Part shown: positions 4,902-5,561 of the stretch, one piece after another | How the letters are laid out: the number at the start of each line of letters is the position of its first letter | Numbering within the stretch: the first letter of the stretch is position 1 | Assembly: GCA_028285025.1 (NCBI GenBank) | Contig: JANQQH010000046.1 | Coordinates: 1 to 5,561 of the forward strand | DNA from: Hyphomicrobiaceae bacterium | GTDB lineage: Bacteria; Pseudomonadota; Alphaproteobacteria; Rhizobiales; HXMU1428-3 | Reading direction: 5' to 3' | DNA length: 5,561 nt | Program-made: the position numbers and the translations under genes | Notes under the pieces: model-generated | The model's input: only the letters and a program-made list of their open reading frames with translations | What the model was told of the DNA's origin: nothing | The model's database searches: none

Positions 4902-5348
4902 TTAACTGGTTGGGACACCTTGGCGTGCAAGCTCATCGGCGCGCTCATTTTCAGGGTGGCCAGCATGGCCTTTGACCCAACGCCATGTGACATTATGTTG
5001 GGCGGCAATTTCATCGAGCTCTTGCCAAAGGTCCGCATTTTTAACAGGTTTTTTGTCTGTGGTTTTCCAGCCGTTGTTTTTCCAATTATTAATCCAGCCT
5101 GTGATGCCGCCTTTTACGTAATTTGAATCGGTGTATAAAATGACGTCTGAAGGGGCAAATTTGAGCGCCTCTAGAGCTTTGATGGCCGCTTTTAATTCCA
5201 TGCGATTGTTGGTCGTCTCTTTTTCTCCCCCATTTAGTTCTTTGCGGTGATGGTCTTTAATCAGCACAGCTCCCCAGCCACCTGGGCCTGGGTTACCAGA
5301 ACAAGCCCCGTCAGTGTAAATCAAAATGGCATCTTCCTTAGTTGTCAT
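4902..5348 (-). CDS. rnhA: Ribonuclease HI
   Basis: Cytoplasmic endonuclease that cleaves RNA in RNA-DNA hybrids, removing primers and R-loops. The 148-residue product has the complete family layout: [20 protein letters not shown] (10-29), [13 protein letters not shown] (47-59), [15 protein letters not shown] (72-86), and [18 protein letters not shown] (124-141). All catalytic residues are present: Asp13, Glu51, Asp74 and Asp138, with His128, matching E. coli Asp10, Glu48, Asp70, Asp134 and His124. The basic, Trp-rich handle ([12 protein letters not shown], 85-96) that aids hybrid binding is also there. It follows thrB by 20 nt, a common alphaproteobacterial pair probably transcribed together. 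The ribosome site before the ATG is weak (GAGA about 8 nt upstream). Confidence 0.98.
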   Translation of the reverse strand: MTTKEDAILIYTDGACSGNPGPGGWGAVLIKDHHRKELNGGEKETTNNRMELKAAIKALEALKFAPSDVILYTDSNYVKGGITGWINNWKNNGWKTTDKKPVKNADLWQELDEIAAQHNVTWRWVKGHAGHPENERADELARQGVPTS

Positions 5349-5368
5349 AAAACGTCTCGTGGCTGTTT

Positions 5369-5561
5369 TTATTGCAAACCGCTTGTTAGCCCATAGCTTT
5401 TCGGATTGTCAATGGCACGGTGAAATTTGAGCTTACGGATATATTCTTGCGGGTTTTTTTTGGCCACTAAGGCCCCTTCATTGGGCAAAAACCAATCATT
5501 GGTGCGCGTGAGTAAAAAGCGCAAGGCGGCGGCGCGCGCCATGATGGGAAGGGTTGCAAAT
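5369..5561 (-). CDS. thrB: Homoserine kinase ThrB, C-terminal end only
   Basis: Phosphorylates homoserine to O-phosphohomoserine in threonine synthesis. Only the last 63 residues are inside the window, and the start lies beyond the right edge. The visible part contains [18 protein letters not shown], the [20 protein letters not shown] segment and an ending in [12 protein letters not shown]. This is the C-terminal pattern of the APH/choline-kinase-like homoserine kinase of alphaproteobacteria, not of the GHMP-type enzyme. The placement directly before rnhA supports the call. A run of eight A's (minus strand) within the codons for AKKNP keeps the frame intact. The kinase active site cannot be checked from this fragment. 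Confidence 0.88.
   Translation of the reverse strand, partial: FATLPIMARAAALRFLLTRTNDWFLPNEGALVAKKNPQEYIRKLKFHRAIDNPKSYGLTSGLQ

Overview
The window looks like a chromosomal piece of a flagellated alphaproteobacterium. The evidence is the gene set: a short rod-binding FlgJ with no muramidase domain, an alphaproteobacterial-type FliX divergent from flgI, a DksA that has lost three of its four zinc cysteines, an APH-type thrB followed by rnhA, and a flagellin whose first 100 residues resemble the flagellins of Rhodospirillales such as Magnetospirillum and Azospirillum. The GC content is moderate: high in flgI and clearly lower in the spacers and in one membrane-protein gene. A marine Rhodospirillales-like organism fits, but the genus cannot be read from this piece.

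Layout. Positions 1-477 (minus) hold the N-terminal half of a flagellin, cut by the window edge. Its leader and upstream region (478-622) contain hairpins and a 12-bp palindrome. A likely intrinsic terminator (623-658, minus) separates it from a small four-helix membrane protein of unknown function (735-1217, minus). Next comes a tight flagellar operon on the minus strand, read from high to low coordinates: flgI (P-ring), flgJ (rod-binding/rod cap) and a flgN-like export chaperone. Their junctions are TAATG and TAA-G-ATG.

The 306-bp spacer 3284-3589 is a divergent control region. It has a near-consensus sigma-54 promoter facing flgI, phased T-tracts that could bend DNA, and a perfect TTAA-N7-TTAA CtrA box flanked by a 9-bp inverted repeat. 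fliX (3590-4021, plus) then starts after a strong Shine-Dalgarno. dksA (4173-4631, plus) follows. A gene-free, hairpin-rich spacer (4632-4901) separates it from the convergent thrB-rnhA pair (minus), of which thrB is only the C-terminal 63 residues.

How it fits together. In Caulobacter, CtrA turns on early flagellar genes including fliX, and FliX controls FlbD, the activator of sigma-54 flagellar promoters such as that of flgI. The spacer appears to carry both levels of that hierarchy back to back. FlgI, FlgJ and FlgN act in P-ring, rod and hook-filament assembly, and the flagellin is the end product. dksA, thrB and rnhA are housekeeping genes. I see no mobile element, CRISPR array, tRNA or rRNA, and no clearly new system. 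The most interesting material is regulatory, plus the uncharacterised membrane protein that may be read from the flagellar operon.
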